Source: Muribaculaceae bacterium
GTDB lineage: Bacteria > Bacteroidota > Bacteroidia > Bacteroidales > Muribaculaceae
Assembly: GCA_029052265.1 (NCBI GenBank)
Contig: JAIDJJ010000158.1
Coordinates: 1-5,944 of the forward strand
Direction of reading: 5' to 3'
DNA: 5,944 nt
Positions 5,874 through 5,944 of the stretch are shown here, piece after piece. Position numbers and translations under genes: made by a program. The notes beneath the pieces were generated by a model. It was not told the origin of the DNA, made no database searches, and worked only from the letters and a program-made list of their open reading frames with translations. Within the stretch, counting starts at the first letter, position 1. Each line of letters opens with the position of its first letter.

Positions 5874-5944
5874 TACCTCCGAGGGGAATCGAACCCCTAT
5901 CTAAAGTTTAGGAAACTTCTATTCTATCCGTTGAACTACAGAGG
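5874..5944 (-). tRNA. tRNA-Arg (anticodon CCU), missing one base at its 5' end
   Basis: The reverse strand folds as a full cloverleaf apart from base 1, which lies just past the window edge. The acceptor strand CGGAGGT (5881-5875) pairs with nCCTCTG. The D stem is GTTC/GAAT, the anticodon stem is GAAGT/ACTTT, the T stem is AGGGG/CCCCT around the loop TTCGATT, and the variable loop has four bases. The anticodon loop TTCCTAA places CCT at 5910-5912, so the tRNA reads the arginine codon AGG. The discriminator base is A at 5874. The bases after it are CCG, so the CCA end is not encoded and must be added by tRNA nucleotidyltransferase. The gene lies just upstream of the DUF177 gene on the same strand, with no terminator visible between them. 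Confidence 0.95.

Overview
The window reads as ordinary chromosomal DNA of a member of the Bacteroidales, most likely a gut lineage close to Bacteroides or Muribaculaceae. The support is the gene order DUF177 - rpmF - fabH - era - der, short Bacteroidetes-style Der and Era proteins, the lack of recognisable Shine-Dalgarno sequences before the starts, and a tRNA gene without an encoded CCA end. The genus assignment is an inference from recall of family features, not from a search.

Layout. Positions 1-1146 (+ strand) hold the C-terminal part of a multi-pass polysaccharide flippase whose start lies outside the window. A long hairpin at 1156-1207, with a T tract on both strands, separates it from everything that follows, which lies on the minus strand. 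Read in the minus direction from the right edge, the order is: tRNA-Arg(CCU) (5944-5874, one base cut off), a DUF177/YceD protein (5802-5275, GTG start), ribosomal protein bL32 (5221-5039), FabH (4920-3931), Era (3559-2648) and Der (2547-1231). Three of these genes bear directly on the ribosome: bL32 is part of the 50S subunit, Era assists 30S assembly and Der assists 50S assembly. DUF177 proteins are linked to 23S rRNA and bL32 by genomic context. FabH starts type II fatty acid synthesis, so the cluster joins ribosome production to membrane lipid supply.

The row of minus-strand genes is not one simple transcript. A strong intrinsic terminator follows fabH (3862-3902), so era probably has its own promoter in the 371-base gap 3560-3930. 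A second terminator-like hairpin (2581-2630) lies between era and der and leaves only about 33 bases before der. A strong hairpin without a T tract (4956-4992) sits between rpmF and fabH.

The least ordinary object is in the fabH-era gap: a 161-base imperfect palindrome (3673-3833) with near-identical terminal inverted repeats, a TTA on each side, a mirrored set of TTTGTC motifs and a central hairpin. It has the form of a miniature inverted-repeat element or foldback repeat. I found no phage, CRISPR, defence or secretion system, and no gene that I would call a new system.
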